A program made the translations under genes and the position numbers. The notes beneath the pieces are model-generated. The model did not search any database. It worked only from the letters and a program-made list of their open reading frames with translations, and had not been told where the DNA came from. 37,271 bases of DNA, from contig BNTV01000041.1 in the NCBI GenBank assembly GCA_025996865.1, forward strand, positions 1-37,271. Reading direction: 5' to 3'. The DNA comes from Bacteroidia bacterium (GTDB lineage: Bacteria > Bacteroidota > Bacteroidia > Bacteroidales > Azobacteroidaceae). Positions 8,937 through 18,979 of this stretch are shown in pieces (the stretch's first letter is position 1; the number at the start of each line of letters is the position of its first letter).

Positions 8937-11900
8937 CTATTCCACTAAAGGCGGCTTCCTGAAATTATCCACTCCGTCATTTTGCACCCGCAATTCCTCA
9001 AACAAAACAGCATCCGGCGTAATGATAGAGATTAGATTTTCCGCCATCCCGTTGTAAATTAATTCTTTGTCCGAAACACCGGCGATTTTCTTGAAAGCCT
9101 GAAGATTCAAATTCTTGATAGTCGCCGACCGAACCCTTTTTTCCGTACCGTCGGCTATATTGACTTGATACAACTGCATCCGGTCGGTATTTCCTTTTAC
9201 AATGTAAGCATAATCATAACCTTCTTCTTTAGCTATACGAAAGAGGTCTTTGCGTAATTCTTCTTTGGGTTTTTGTAAGGTATTTGTCATCCGGACGACG
9301 CCGGTATTGGTGGTATGCCCGACCCCCGAAGTAAACATGGAGTGTCCGTTGGAATGAGGCACTTTCTCTGTCGGTACCCGGTCATTCAGCAAAGTTTTGA
9401 GGATTCCGTTTTCGACCAATGTCAATTTGGCAGGCGGAATCACTGCCTCGGCATCGACCGGCACGTAGCCCAATAGTTTTATGCCATTGTATTCGGGCGT
9501 TCCGGTTAAGTCCTCGATAGTGATTTCTTTGGCGGTAATCCGTTTGTTTATCATATCTTCCAATCTGTTGCCGCCGAAGGAAACGCCATCCGGTGTAAGC
9601 GGTTTTCTTTCAGCGATTAAGGCACTTTCTCCGTAGAAGAAATTACCGTAAAATGTCCGGCTCACCGTCGTACCTTCAAATAAAACCGGACCGGAATAGG
9701 ATTCATCCAACTTGGGCGTTTTTGCTTCTTCTATCAGGTTTTCCGCTAATTCCTTACATCTTTTCCTGAGTTCTTCGATGCCGGGAAGTTCTTTCGGATT
9801 GCCTACCGTTAAGTCAAACCCGTTTTGCAAGTCTTCACCTTCGTCGGTTTTGATTTGAGCGGTCGATTTGACGGAAGCAAAAACCAAAGGTATGCGGAGC
9901 GACGATTTTTCCGTATTATACACATAAATAACTGCCGAATAAATATATACCGAAACGTCGGAATTGAATATTTCTTTGTAATCGTTGAAAACACTTGAAA
10001 CCGCTTTGGCATATTCTTCGTAGGTTGATGCATTGAAATCAATATTCGGGAGCGGAATATTATTCATCACGACAGGCTTCGTTTTGTCCCAATCGGGCAG
10101 TTCCAGATTCTTTGCCGGAATGTTCAGTTGCTTGATAGCGGAAAGTTTTTGCTGATAGACTTCCGCTGCATTTTTGTAAATTGCATCCAAATCGCGCCAA
10201 ACGGTATATCGGATTCCGGTTTCGTCATTGTCCGTACAAATCGTTCCGTCATAACCGACCGAGCCGCCGGTGGAACCGGTGAAATTTTCATCCGTACATT
10301 GATAATCTCCTATCAATAAGCGTGCGGCGCTTCCCCGATAAGGAAAATATCTGGAATTTACAAGGCTTCCGTTTGAGGCGCTCACCATCAACTGTTTAAC
10401 GTCGCCAATCGTGTAAGAGATAAAGAAAGGCGCTTGCAGTCCGGGCAACCGGAGACCTTGTAAAGCGCGTTCCGTTTCTTTTGCAATGGATTCGAGAATA
10501 ATGCCGGTATCGGAAGTCTGTGAAATATCCGTTCCTGCCGGTTTGGAAAGAATCGGCGGTTGCGATTGACTTTTGGCCCGTTTCTGTGTTTCGATTTGTT
10601 TGACTAAAAGCGCGGGCGCTGCGCAGGAAACAGGGATGGAACCCGATTCGGCTCCGCACGTTCCGTTAAAGACTGCGTATTCGTCCCCACATGCTTCAAT
10701 TTGTGCAAACATTGCTAAAGGCGTTCCTACCAAATCCACGCCGCGCACCAATTCGTCGGGACGGCCGTCGGTATAAATCCGGTAAACGACTAAAGGCGTC
10801 ACGTTGAAAGCGTTGGGAGAATATCGGTTGGTATTGGTGAATCCGCCGGAAACATCTTTGAAATAGTAAGCATATTCTTTGCCTTGCGCTTTGGCTTCTT
10901 TGCGCAATTGTTTGATTAATTCTTCCCGGCTGAGTTTCTGGGAACTTTCGACGATTAAATTGGATTGGCGGGAAATTTGGTCTAATCCTACCTGCGCCCG
11001 CCCGTGTCCGGTGGAATGAGCAAATCCTTCAATGGGCGTGCGCGACATCAGGAATCCTTTCAAGACGCCGTTTCGCACGACTTCCGTTCTTTGTCCGCGA
11101 ATTCCTTCATCGTCAAATACATAATAACCATTCAGCGGCGTTTTTTCGCGGAAATATTTCATAGTCGGGTCAAAAATAACGGAAAGTTGTTTGGGTAATA
11201 CCCGTTCGCCGATTTTCTTTTTGAAAGTTTGCGCATCCATTTCCTGTTTCAAGCGTGAACCTTCGACGCGGTGTCCGAATATTTCGTGGAAAAATACACC
11301 GGCCGCTTCGGGTGAAAGAATGGCCGGTCCGGAGAATGATTCCACAACCGGCGCCTTTTTCAGCTTGGAAAGCATCCGGCTCATTTCGTCGGCAGTTTTT
11401 ATAACTTCTTCATCCGATGGTAATTCCGACAAAGAAAAACCCATCCAAGTCTTGTAGAGCGGTAAACGCATACCGTCGTCGGCAAACGCTTCGGCTGTCA
11501 GCGCCAATTGAAAGCTGACCGAATTTTGTGCGATTTCACGTCCTTCCGTATCAACAAATGTTTTGCGAACCAAAATGGCTGACAAATAGGCAGAACCATC
11601 CAAAAGGTCGCTGTTTTCATTAAATATTTTTGAATATTTCCGTACTTTTTCTTCCCAGATTTTCGGGTCGATATGTAACGATTCCCAAGTGACGGGCGCT
11701 TCGTAATAGCTTTCGGCTTTTTCGACGGAAAAATCGGGCGATTTGTCTTCCTGTTCTACTTTCACAGCCATGTTGGCTTTGATTTGTTCGTAGATTTGAA
11801 CATCGTCTTTGTACAAATTGTCCAATTGCAGCCAAATTGCTTTTTTCAACACATCGGGATTATTGTCGATGGGAACGTAGCCGGCTTCGATTCGTACATC

Positions 11901-12227
11901 TTTATAGCTACCTTGTTCGGACTCCCTGATTTCGTGCGTGTTATCCAAATTTCTATCGCCTACGCGGAGGCCGGAAGACAAAACATGGGTCGGAGTTTCC
12001 AATCGCGGGGCTGTTTGCAAGCGTCCCAATCTTCCGACGCAAGTCATGGACTGATATTCATCCATCCGGAGAAAAATATAATACACAGGAACGGGCTGGG
12101 TTTTCAGAACCGAAAAATTACGGTTTAATTCCGATTTCATAGTGTTAAACACCTGGTCTTGACCTGAAATTTTTGTAGAAATACCTGACAACAGGCAAAG
12201 AAAAATAACTAAAATATGTTTGTTCAT
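8937..12227 (-). CDS. Exported double TldD/PmbA-type metalloprotease-like protein
   Basis: A 1096-residue protein (ATG at 12227; a GTG lies 3 bases upstream) with an N-terminal signal peptide (to about residue 22), so it acts outside the cytoplasm. It consists of two tandem copies of a TldD/TldE-like unit. The first unit has the zinc motif HEIFGH (314-319) after SGPAILSPEAAGVFF, with further candidate ligands Cys524 and Cys535. The second unit has the matching stretch SGPVLFEGTTVSRTFYGNFF, where the zinc residues are replaced by G861, N862 and Y865/G866. Other parallels are LDNLYKDDVQIYEQI against LDAIYKNAAEVYQQK. Cytoplasmic TldD-TldE works as an active/inactive pair, so this looks like a secreted fused version. 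Known TldD/E substrates are peptides; the substrate here is unknown. Confidence 0.82.
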   Translation of the reverse strand: MNKHILVIFLCLLSGISTKISGQDQVFNTMKSELNRNFSVLKTQPVPVYYIFLRMDEYQSMTCVGRLGRLQTAPRLETPTHVLSSGLRVGDRNLDNTHEIRESEQGSYKDVRIEAGYVPIDNNPDVLKKAIWLQLDNLYKDDVQIYEQIKANMAVKVEQEDKSPDFSVEKAESYYEAPVTWESLHIDPKIWEEKVRKYSKIFNENSDLLDGSAYLSAILVRKTFVDTEGREIAQNSVSFQLALTAEAFADDGMRLPLYKTWMGFSLSELPSDEEVIKTADEMSRMLSKLKKAPVVESFSGPAILSPEAAGVFFHEIFGHRVEGSRLKQEMDAQTFKKKIGERVLPKQLSVIFDPTMKYFREKTPLNGYYVFDDEGIRGQRTEVVRNGVLKGFLMSRTPIEGFAHSTGHGRAQVGLDQISRQSNLIVESSQKLSREELIKQLRKEAKAQGKEYAYYFKDVSGGFTNTNRYSPNAFNVTPLVVYRIYTDGRPDELVRGVDLVGTPLAMFAQIEACGDEYAVFNGTCGAESGSIPVSCAAPALLVKQIETQKRAKSQSQPPILSKPAGTDISQTSDTGIILESIAKETERALQGLRLPGLQAPFFISYTIGDVKQLMVSASNGSLVNSRYFPYRGSAARLLIGDYQCTDENFTGSTGGSVGYDGTICTDNDETGIRYTVWRDLDAIYKNAAEVYQQKLSAIKQLNIPAKNLELPDWDKTKPVVMNNIPLPNIDFNASTYEEYAKAVSSVFNDYKEIFNSDVSVYIYSAVIYVYNTEKSSLRIPLVFASVKSTAQIKTDEGEDLQNGFDLTVGNPKELPGIEELRKRCKELAENLIEEAKTPKLDESYSGPVLFEGTTVSRTFYGNFFYGESALIAERKPLTPDGVSFGGNRLEDMINKRITAKEITIEDLTGTPEYNGIKLLGYVPVDAEAVIPPAKLTLVENGILKTLLNDRVPTEKVPHSNGHSMFTSGVGHTTNTGVVRMTNTLQKPKEELRKDLFRIAKEEGYDYAYIVKGNTDRMQLYQVNIADGTEKRVRSATIKNLNLQAFKKIAGVSDKELIYNGMAENLISIITPDAVLFEELRVQNDGVDNFRKPPLVE

Positions 12228-12262
12228 CACACTTCTATTAAAATAATTCTTAATTAAAGAGA

Positions 12263-12289
12263 CAAAGATATAAATATGTTACAACATAT
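12263..12289. promoter_or_regulatory. Promoter box and palindrome between divergent TldD-type and macroglobulin genes
   Basis: On the minus strand TATCTTTG (12263-12270) fits TAnnTTTG and points to the TldD-type gene. Directly upstream is a 7-2-7 palindrome, ATATGTT-AC-AACATAT (12274-12289), which could be an operator shared with the divergent macroglobulin gene. No clear plus-strand box is visible. Confidence 0.45.
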
Positions 12290-12337
12290 CCATATTTATT
12301 TTTAACTTAGCACCCGATATTTAATAAAAAATGAGAT

Positions 12338-15300
12338 ATGAAAACAAATTTTTTGCTTATTTTTGCTTTCTTCTTGTTGTTTTCGGCGAATGCCCAAACA
12401 AATAAAAATGTTATCATGAAGGAAAAACAAACCCCGAATTTGGAATGGAATAAAGTGTATAATTTTGAAAAACAGTCTCTTCCTCAATCGGCTTTGGAAG
12501 TGGTAAATCGGATTTATCAATCGGCTTTGCAAGAGAAAAACAGTCCCGAACTAATCAAAGCAATGATTTACAAGCTCAAGTTTGAAACGGTGATTGACCG
12601 GGACAAATTGCCCGGACTCATCGGTGAAATGGAAACTTTTGCCGCAGACGATAAAAATAAAACGGAACAAGCGGTTCTCTATTCGCTTCTGGCTGAGCTA
12701 TACAGCCAATATTACCGGTATGATTCATATAAAATCAATCAAAGAACCGCTTTGCCGGCTGCGGAGGCGGGAACGGATTTGGAAACTTGGCCGGCCAATA
12801 TTTTTATGGAACGGATTGCCGATTATGTGAAACGGTCTTTGAAACCTGCCGAACTGTTGCAAAAGACGAATACTTTGGAATACAAGGATATTTTGCAAAC
12901 AGGCGAATCATCCCGTGAGTTGCGTCCGACTATGTATGATTTTTTGGCTTATCGGGGGATTGACTTATTGAAAGAAATACCCAATCAAGGTGAAAAATAT
13001 AAGTTTGTACCGCAAATCCTGAAATTGTATCAGGACTTATTGACTTTCAGGTCGCAGGAAAAAAATACTTTTGCGCTGTTAATGGTCGATTTAGACCGTT
13101 TGGATTTCATTTTAGAAAATGAAGAACCGGATGAAGATAACGCAAATAAAGGTGAAAAATATTTGGCAGCGCTCGACCGTTTGGAAAAACAATTCGCCAC
13201 CGAAGATTTTTGTGCGGAAATTCTTTATAGGAAAGCGAGTTATTATAATAATGGCAATAACATTGTTGTTGGCTATGATGATTATGAAATTCTGCAATCA
13301 GAACGTAAAAGATTTGTGAAACAGGGGTATGAAACCTGTTTGGAAGGCATCAAAAAATATCCGGATTATGAAAGAACCGGTCTATTGAAAAATCTTTTGA
13401 TGCAGATTACCCAAAGCGAATTGACTGTAAACAGCAATAACACAGTGTATCCGGGAAAAGAATTGTCTTTACAAATCAAATGTAGAAATCTGGATAAACT
13501 GACCCTTAAAGTCTATAAAATTAATGCTCCGGTTTCGGTTTATCCCAACAATTGGGAGCGGAGAGGACAATACAAAATGAACGGTAAATTGGTGTTAACC
13601 AAGCAAATAAATCTCGTCAATGAAACGCCTTATCTATATTCGGATACAACGATTAAAATTCCCATGGAACAGTTGGGAAATTACGAGTATGTCGTTTATT
13701 CCGATGCGGATCCGAAACAGATTGCCAATCAACAGTTTTCCGTTAGCCGTTTGGCGACGGTTACTCGTGTAGTTGAGGGAAAACGTGAATTTATGGTAGC
13801 TGACTTGTTGAGCGGAAAGCCGGTTCAAGGCGGCTCTATTCATTTATATAAAAGGACTAACAACCGGCTCGTAAAATCTCAAACACTCCGGACGGACATC
13901 AACGGTTTGGCTTTGGGCGGTAAAGAGAAAGATATCGCCGGTTATCAAGCTGCCTATCAGTCAGATACATCTTTAGTTGTATCAAATGTTCCGTGGTTAT
14001 CCGATTATAATTCATCCACAACGACTCAACGGTTGAATCTTTTTACCGACCGGAGTATTTATCGTCCGGGACAAACGGTTTATTTCAAGGGAATTGCTTA
14101 CGAATTAAAGGAAATGCAGGTGATTCCCAATCGTGAATTTACCGTTGCTTTATACGATGCCAACGGAAAAAATATTTCCGAAATGCAAGTGAAAACCAAC
14201 GAATGGGGTTCGTTTACCGGTGAATTTGTTTTGCCGCAAGGTACGCTGAACGGACAATTTTCGATACGAACGGATAAAATGGTAAGCTCTGCCTATTTTC
14301 AAGTAGAGGAATATAAACGTCCTACTTTCGATATTCGATTCGACAAAAATGAAAACAGCTATCGTTTCGGCGACAAGGTAACTGTTAAAGGAAATGCAAA
14401 AACATTTTCGGGCGTCAGTATTCAAAACGCAAAGGCTCAATACAAGATAAGCCGTTCATATCATTGGTTTTACCGAATGTGGATGCAGCCGGTGCAAGTG
14501 GCTTCCGGAGATGTTTCTTTGGACGAACAAGGCAAATTTGAAATCGGTTTTACGCCGGAAAAAACATTGAAAGACAAAGACCGGAAAAGTGTAAGTTATA
14601 CTTATACGATTTCCGTAAGCATTACCGATGCGAAAGGTGAAACGCAAAGTTCGGAAACGCAAATCAGCATTGGAGATATACCGTTTATATTGGGTATTAA
14701 TGATTTACCGGAAAAAATAAATAAAGACAGCCTTTCCGTTGTCAAAATTGAAGCGGTTAATTTAAGCCATAATCCGGTGGCTGTGACCGGCGCATACAAA
14801 GTTTACAGCCTGAAACCCAAAGAAACCGGTAAATTAGACAACGAAAAGGACGATTGGTTAACGGATAAATTACTCATCGAAAACAGTTTTGAATCGGGAA
14901 AAGAAATTAACCTCAGTCAGCTGAAATCGTTGGCTTCGGGTAGATACCGCATCATAGCGACAGCAAAAGATGCCGAAGAGTATTCGACCGATTTTACCTT
15001 ATTCACCGATAAAGATAAACAGCCGCCGGTACCGGTTTATGACTGGTTGATACCGGTTAAAACCGAATGTGCAACAGGAGAAAGCGCTGAAATTATTTAT
15101 GGTTCGTCGGCCAAAGAAGTTTATGTTTTATATGAAATTTTCAAAGATAAGGATAATAAAAAATCGGCGGTATCGCGTTTTATCTTGAACAATGAAAACC
15201 GGAAAATTAAAATTCCTTTCTTGGAATCGTATGGTGACGGCGTGACGGTTTCTTTCACTTTTATCAAAGATTCAAAAGTGTTTTCACAAGAAATAAATGT

Positions 15301-18184
15301 TTTGCGGAAGCAACCGAATCTCAAATTAGACCTGAAAATGGAAGTTTTCCGTGATAAATTGTTGCCCGGACAAAAGGAAGAATGGAAAATATCGGTGAAA
15401 GATGCTGAGCAAAAAGGCGTTGCCGGTGAATTGCTGGCAGCCGTGTATGATGCTTCTTTGGATAAAATTTACCGGCATGGTTGGTCATTCTATCCGGTTC
15501 GTGACATTCACTTGCCGAATCCATACATAGAGAGAGGAAACGAATTTTCCACTTCTTCCCGAAATTTTGCAATTAACTATCAATCTGTCCATGTTCCTTA
15601 TTTTAAGTTTGATAACTTTGATTGGTTTGGGTTTTCAATGAATAGATATAACGTGTTGAAAGGCGTTAGAAACAGTTCCATGATGAGGTCTGTGGTTGCA
15701 TCCGAAGGACCTGAATTAGAAGAGGCTGTAGTTGTAGGTTATGGAACATTAAAAAAAGCAGAGCGAACAGGTGCCGTTGCAGTAATGGACAAAGGAATAC
15801 ATGCTGAAAATAGGATTGCTGAAACTGCTGAAGTGGATTTAGCTGATTTGCAAGAAATTCAAGATGAAACTCCTATCCAAATCCGCCAAAACTTCAACGA
15901 AACCGCTTTCTTCTACCCGCAACTGAAAACCAACGAAGCCGGCGAAACGCTGATTTCCTTCACCGTTCCGGAAAGCAACACGACTTGGAAATTCATGGGC
16001 TTGGCGCATACCAAAGATTTGAAATCCGGACAAATCATGAAAGAAGCGGTTAGTCAGAAAAAGCTGATGGTTGCTCCGAATGTTCCCCGTTTTATCCGCG
16101 AAAGCGATAAGGCGACGATTTCCACAACGATTTCCAATCTTTCGGAATCAGCTCTTTCAGGGACTATTAACGTCGAGTTTTTTGACCCAAGTACCGAGCA
16201 AACGACGATTGTTGTTCCCGAAGCCTCCCAACCGTTTACCGTTGAAGCCGGAAAAACCGTTGCCGTTTTCTGGACGTTCGACGTTCCTGAAGGCATCGAC
16301 CTGACAGCCATGAAGATAGTTGCAAAAACCACCGATTTCACTGATGGCGAACAACATTTAATTCCGGTTCTCCCCAACCGGATGTTGGTGACGGAAAGTC
16401 TGCCATTGGATATTTTGGGCGGACAGACAAAAACGTTTTCTTTCGACCGGATGGAAAAAAATTCTTCTACCCTGCAAAGTTATCGTTTGACTTTGGAGTT
16501 TACGAACAATCCGGTTTGGTATGCCGTTCAGGCTTTACCTTCCCTGACTACTCCCCAATCGGACGATGTATTGTCTTGGTTTGGAGCGTATTATTCCAAT
16601 TCGACGGCTACCCGCATCGCCAAATCTACGCCGAAAATCAAACAAATCATTGAGGCATGGTCGTCGTCGGTAAAGACGTCCAATAGGGTGTCTCTACAAT
16701 CAAACCTTGAAAAGAATCAGGAACTGAAAGCCGTTTTGCTGGAGGAAACACCTTGGGTGATGGAAGCCAAAAACGAAACGGAAATGAAGCAGAAATTATC
16801 GCTGTTGTTCGACCTCAACCGGACAAATTATCTGAACAGTCAGGCGCTTGACAAACTCCGCTCGCTGCAAACTGAAGACGGCGGCTGGGCATGGTTTAAA
16901 GGCATGAATTCGAGTGTGTCGATTACGCAATGGATATTGTATGGTTTGAAAGAAACCGGAGAAACCGGAGTCAAAGAACTGCAAGAGAAAGCGATTCGGT
17001 TTATCGACCGGGAATTTTTGCGGCACTACAATGAATATTTAAGGACTCTAAAGTCCTTAAAGACTCAAGAGCCTCAGTATCCAACTACTTACGAGCTGGA
17101 ATACCTATTTGTGCGCTCCCTCTACAAGGAATATCCTTTTGGAGAAGCCGAAGAAGCCGCAAAATTCTATACCTCAATCGCAGAAAAATATTGGGCAAAC
17201 ATCCCCGACCTTTACGGTCGCGCCATCGCCGCCTTGTTTTTGCAACGCAATGGAAAAACAAGCATCGCTCAATCCATCGTCAAATCACTTCGCGAACATG
17301 CTTCTCACAAACCGGATTCAGGCATGTTTTGGGCAAACGCTCGCGCTTATTCGTTCTTTTTCAATAATGCCATTGCCAATCAGAGTTTTATTATGAGAGC
17401 GTTCTACGAAACAGGCGCTTCTCCCAAAGAAATGGACGAAATGAAACTTTGGCTGCTGAAACAGAAGCAAACGCAGGAATGGGAAAGTCTGCCGGGATTG
17501 GTCGGCACGATTCAAATTCTTTTGCAAACCGGTTCAAACTGGTTGGAAGATACGGGAAAAACAAGCATACAGCTCGGCAATCAATCATTTGACACTTCCA
17601 AAGCTGAGGCAGGAACGGGCTATATCAAGGAAGTTTTTGGTACTAAAGATATTACGCCGGATATGAGCCGGGTGAAAATCACTCAGGAAAATGCTGTTCC
17701 CGGTTGGGGAGCGCTCTATTGGCAGTATTTCGAAAATTTGGACAAGATAGAAGCTGCAAAAACCGGATTGAATGTAGAAAAATCTCTGTTTATAGAAAAA
17801 ATGACTGCGACGGGAAAAAGTTTGTCGCCTGTTACGGAATCTACGCCATTGAAGGTTGGGGATAAAGCCGTTGTGCGTTTGGTTGTCCGTGCGGACAGGG
17901 ATTTTGAATATGTGCTGTTGAAAGACATGCGTGCTTCTTGTTTTGAACCTGTCGAGCAATTGTCGGGAATCCGTTGGGCGCAAACGGCGGTTTATTATCA
18001 ATCGCCCAAAGACGCTTCGATGAATTATTATTTTTACAATTTACCGAAAGGAACGTATGTCTTTGAATATCCGTTGTATGTAACAAGTGAAGGAAATTAT
18101 TCCAATGGAATCACGACGATTCAATGTCTTTACGCACCGGAATTTGTTTCGCATACTTCGGGGGGACGGGTTTTTGTAGAATAA
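12338..18184 (+). CDS. Alpha-2-macroglobulin family protein with SusC-like motif in the bait region
   Basis: A 1948-residue exported protein with signal peptide MKTNFLLIFAFFLLFSANA. The N-terminal third is helical. Macroglobulin domains follow; the MG2 landmark RSIYRPGQTVYFKG lies near residue 572. The A2M core begins around 1180 with IRQNFNETAFFYPQLKTNEA. The terpenoid-type domain (LQTEDGGWAWFKGM) and the receptor-like C terminus (RASCFEPVEQLSG) are present. The thioester CxEQ is absent: the expected region reads PQSDDVLSWFGAYYSN, as in other thioester-less Bacteroidota forms. Oddly, residues 1129-1155 carry VVVGYGTLKK followed by TGAVAVM, the plug signature of SusC-type transporters. Such proteins trap or resist proteases in the periplasm or at the surface. 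The gene is divergent from the TldD-type gene and overlaps the 3' end of larC by 55 bases. Confidence 0.88.
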   Translation: MKTNFLLIFAFFLLFSANAQTNKNVIMKEKQTPNLEWNKVYNFEKQSLPQSALEVVNRIYQSALQEKNSPELIKAMIYKLKFETVIDRDKLPGLIGEMETFAADDKNKTEQAVLYSLLAELYSQYYRYDSYKINQRTALPAAEAGTDLETWPANIFMERIADYVKRSLKPAELLQKTNTLEYKDILQTGESSRELRPTMYDFLAYRGIDLLKEIPNQGEKYKFVPQILKLYQDLLTFRSQEKNTFALLMVDLDRLDFILENEEPDEDNANKGEKYLAALDRLEKQFATEDFCAEILYRKASYYNNGNNIVVGYDDYEILQSERKRFVKQGYETCLEGIKKYPDYERTGLLKNLLMQITQSELTVNSNNTVYPGKELSLQIKCRNLDKLTLKVYKINAPVSVYPNNWERRGQYKMNGKLVLTKQINLVNETPYLYSDTTIKIPMEQLGNYEYVVYSDADPKQIANQQFSVSRLATVTRVVEGKREFMVADLLSGKPVQGGSIHLYKRTNNRLVKSQTLRTDINGLALGGKEKDIAGYQAAYQSDTSLVVSNVPWLSDYNSSTTTQRLNLFTDRSIYRPGQTVYFKGIAYELKEMQVIPNREFTVALYDANGKNISEMQVKTNEWGSFTGEFVLPQGTLNGQFSIRTDKMVSSAYFQVEEYKRPTFDIRFDKNENSYRFGDKVTVKGNAKTFSGVSIQNAKAQYKISRSYHWFYRMWMQPVQVASGDVSLDEQGKFEIGFTPEKTLKDKDRKSVSYTYTISVSITDAKGETQSSETQISIGDIPFILGINDLPEKINKDSLSVVKIEAVNLSHNPVAVTGAYKVYSLKPKETGKLDNEKDDWLTDKLLIENSFESGKEINLSQLKSLASGRYRIIATAKDAEEYSTDFTLFTDKDKQPPVPVYDWLIPVKTECATGESAEIIYGSSAKEVYVLYEIFKDKDNKKSAVSRFILNNENRKIKIPFLESYGDGVTVSFTFIKDSKVFSQEINVLRKQPNLKLDLKMEVFRDKLLPGQKEEWKISVKDAEQKGVAGELLAAVYDASLDKIYRHGWSFYPVRDIHLPNPYIERGNEFSTSSRNFAINYQSVHVPYFKFDNFDWFGFSMNRYNVLKGVRNSSMMRSVVASEGPELEEAVVVGYGTLKKAERTGAVAVMDKGIHAENRIAETAEVDLADLQEIQDETPIQIRQNFNETAFFYPQLKTNEAGETLISFTVPESNTTWKFMGLAHTKDLKSGQIMKEAVSQKKLMVAPNVPRFIRESDKATISTTISNLSESALSGTINVEFFDPSTEQTTIVVPEASQPFTVEAGKTVAVFWTFDVPEGIDLTAMKIVAKTTDFTDGEQHLIPVLPNRMLVTESLPLDILGGQTKTFSFDRMEKNSSTLQSYRLTLEFTNNPVWYAVQALPSLTTPQSDDVLSWFGAYYSNSTATRIAKSTPKIKQIIEAWSSSVKTSNRVSLQSNLEKNQELKAVLLEETPWVMEAKNETEMKQKLSLLFDLNRTNYLNSQALDKLRSLQTEDGGWAWFKGMNSSVSITQWILYGLKETGETGVKELQEKAIRFIDREFLRHYNEYLRTLKSLKTQEPQYPTTYELEYLFVRSLYKEYPFGEAEEAAKFYTSIAEKYWANIPDLYGRAIAALFLQRNGKTSIAQSIVKSLREHASHKPDSGMFWANARAYSFFFNNAIANQSFIMRAFYETGASPKEMDEMKLWLLKQKQTQEWESLPGLVGTIQILLQTGSNWLEDTGKTSIQLGNQSFDTSKAEAGTGYIKEVFGTKDITPDMSRVKITQENAVPGWGALYWQYFENLDKIEAAKTGLNVEKSLFIEKMTATGKSLSPVTESTPLKVGDKAVVRLVVRADRDFEYVLLKDMRASCFEPVEQLSGIRWAQTAVYYQSPKDASMNYYFYNLPKGTYVFEYPLYVTSEGNYSNGITTIQCLYAPEFVSHTSGGRVFVE

Positions 18185-18960
18185 AATACCCCTAACTCCC
18201 CTTGTACGACTTTCAAAACATTAGGCAAAGGAAATATTTTTTTACCGGCGCCATAACCGGTTTTTATGATTTCCATTTTCGGCATTGACCCGAAACTTTC
18301 GGCTAACTCGGCGATAATGGCAGCTCCGGTAGGAGTAATCATTTCTCCTTCAATGTCAATTTGTTTGAGCGGAATATTTTTTTCAGCAAATATTTCTTTC
18401 ACAGCCGGAACGGGTACGGGAATTTTTCCGTGCCGGCATTCGGTAAAACCGTGACCATCCTGTAAATCGGATGCGTAAATTTTGTCAGGCGAGAGCCTGT
18501 CGATGCAAATAGCTGTTCCGACAATATCAAGAATCGAATCAATCGCGCCGACTTCATGAAAATGAACTTCCCGGGGCGTGGTATTGTGGACTTTCGCCTC
18601 GGCAATGGCCAAACGCATGAAGATTTTCTTTGCTAAAAGTTTAGCATTGTTGGAGATACCACTTATATTGATAATTCGTTCAATATCTTCCATTGAACGG
18701 TGAGCGTGTTCCTGTTCGGATTCATGTCCGTGAGTATGGCCGTAGTGATGATAATGCGTTGATTTTTCGAGAATTACTTCTAATTGTTTGGCATTGAAAC
18801 CATTTCTATGAACAGTAGATAATTCGATTTGCCAGCCTTCGAGCGGGAGTTTTTTTAATTCTTTGATCAGGAAATCTTTTTCAATTCCCAAGTCGAGCAG
18901 GGCCGAAAGCGCCATGTCGCCGCTGATACCTGAGAAACAGTCGAAATACAGAACACGCAT
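18130..18960 (-). CDS. larC: LarC-type nickel-insertion protein lacking its C-terminal domain
   Basis: LarC inserts nickel into the pincer cofactor of lactate racemase and related enzymes, using CTP. The start chosen is ATG 18960 (MRVLYFDCFSGISGDMALSA), the conserved N terminus; an upstream in-frame start would add 17 unlikely residues. The 276-residue product has a histidine-rich loop (69-87, HYHHYGHTHGHE), HFHEVGAIDSI (133-143) and GEMITPTGAAIIAEL. Full LarC is about 400 residues. Here homology ends at NVLKVVQGELG and the last 18 or so residues are read through the antisense of the macroglobulin gene end. No larB or larE is nearby. Family is clear; activity without the second half is uncertain, although short LarC-like proteins may be natural in some Bacteroidota. 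Confidence 0.82.
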   Translation of the reverse strand: MRVLYFDCFSGISGDMALSALLDLGIEKDFLIKELKKLPLEGWQIELSTVHRNGFNAKQLEVILEKSTHYHHYGHTHGHESEQEHAHRSMEDIERIINISGISNNAKLLAKKIFMRLAIAEAKVHNTTPREVHFHEVGAIDSILDIVGTAICIDRLSPDKIYASDLQDGHGFTECRHGKIPVPVPAVKEIFAEKNIPLKQIDIEGEMITPTGAAIIAELAESFGSMPKMEIIKTGYGAGKKIFPLPNVLKVVQGELGVFYSTKTRPPEVCETNSGA

Positions 18961-18979
18961 ATTTTTTATTAATTTTTGC

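Noticed and set aside
12338..18184. SusC/TonB-dependent receptor gene, because of VVVGYGT
   Set aside because: There is no barrel or SusD partner; macroglobulin domains surround the motif on both sides.
18130..18240. A programmed frameshift joining LarC to a second part
   Set aside because: No LarC2-like sequence is found in any frame after VVQGELG; the DNA beyond is the macroglobulin 3' end.
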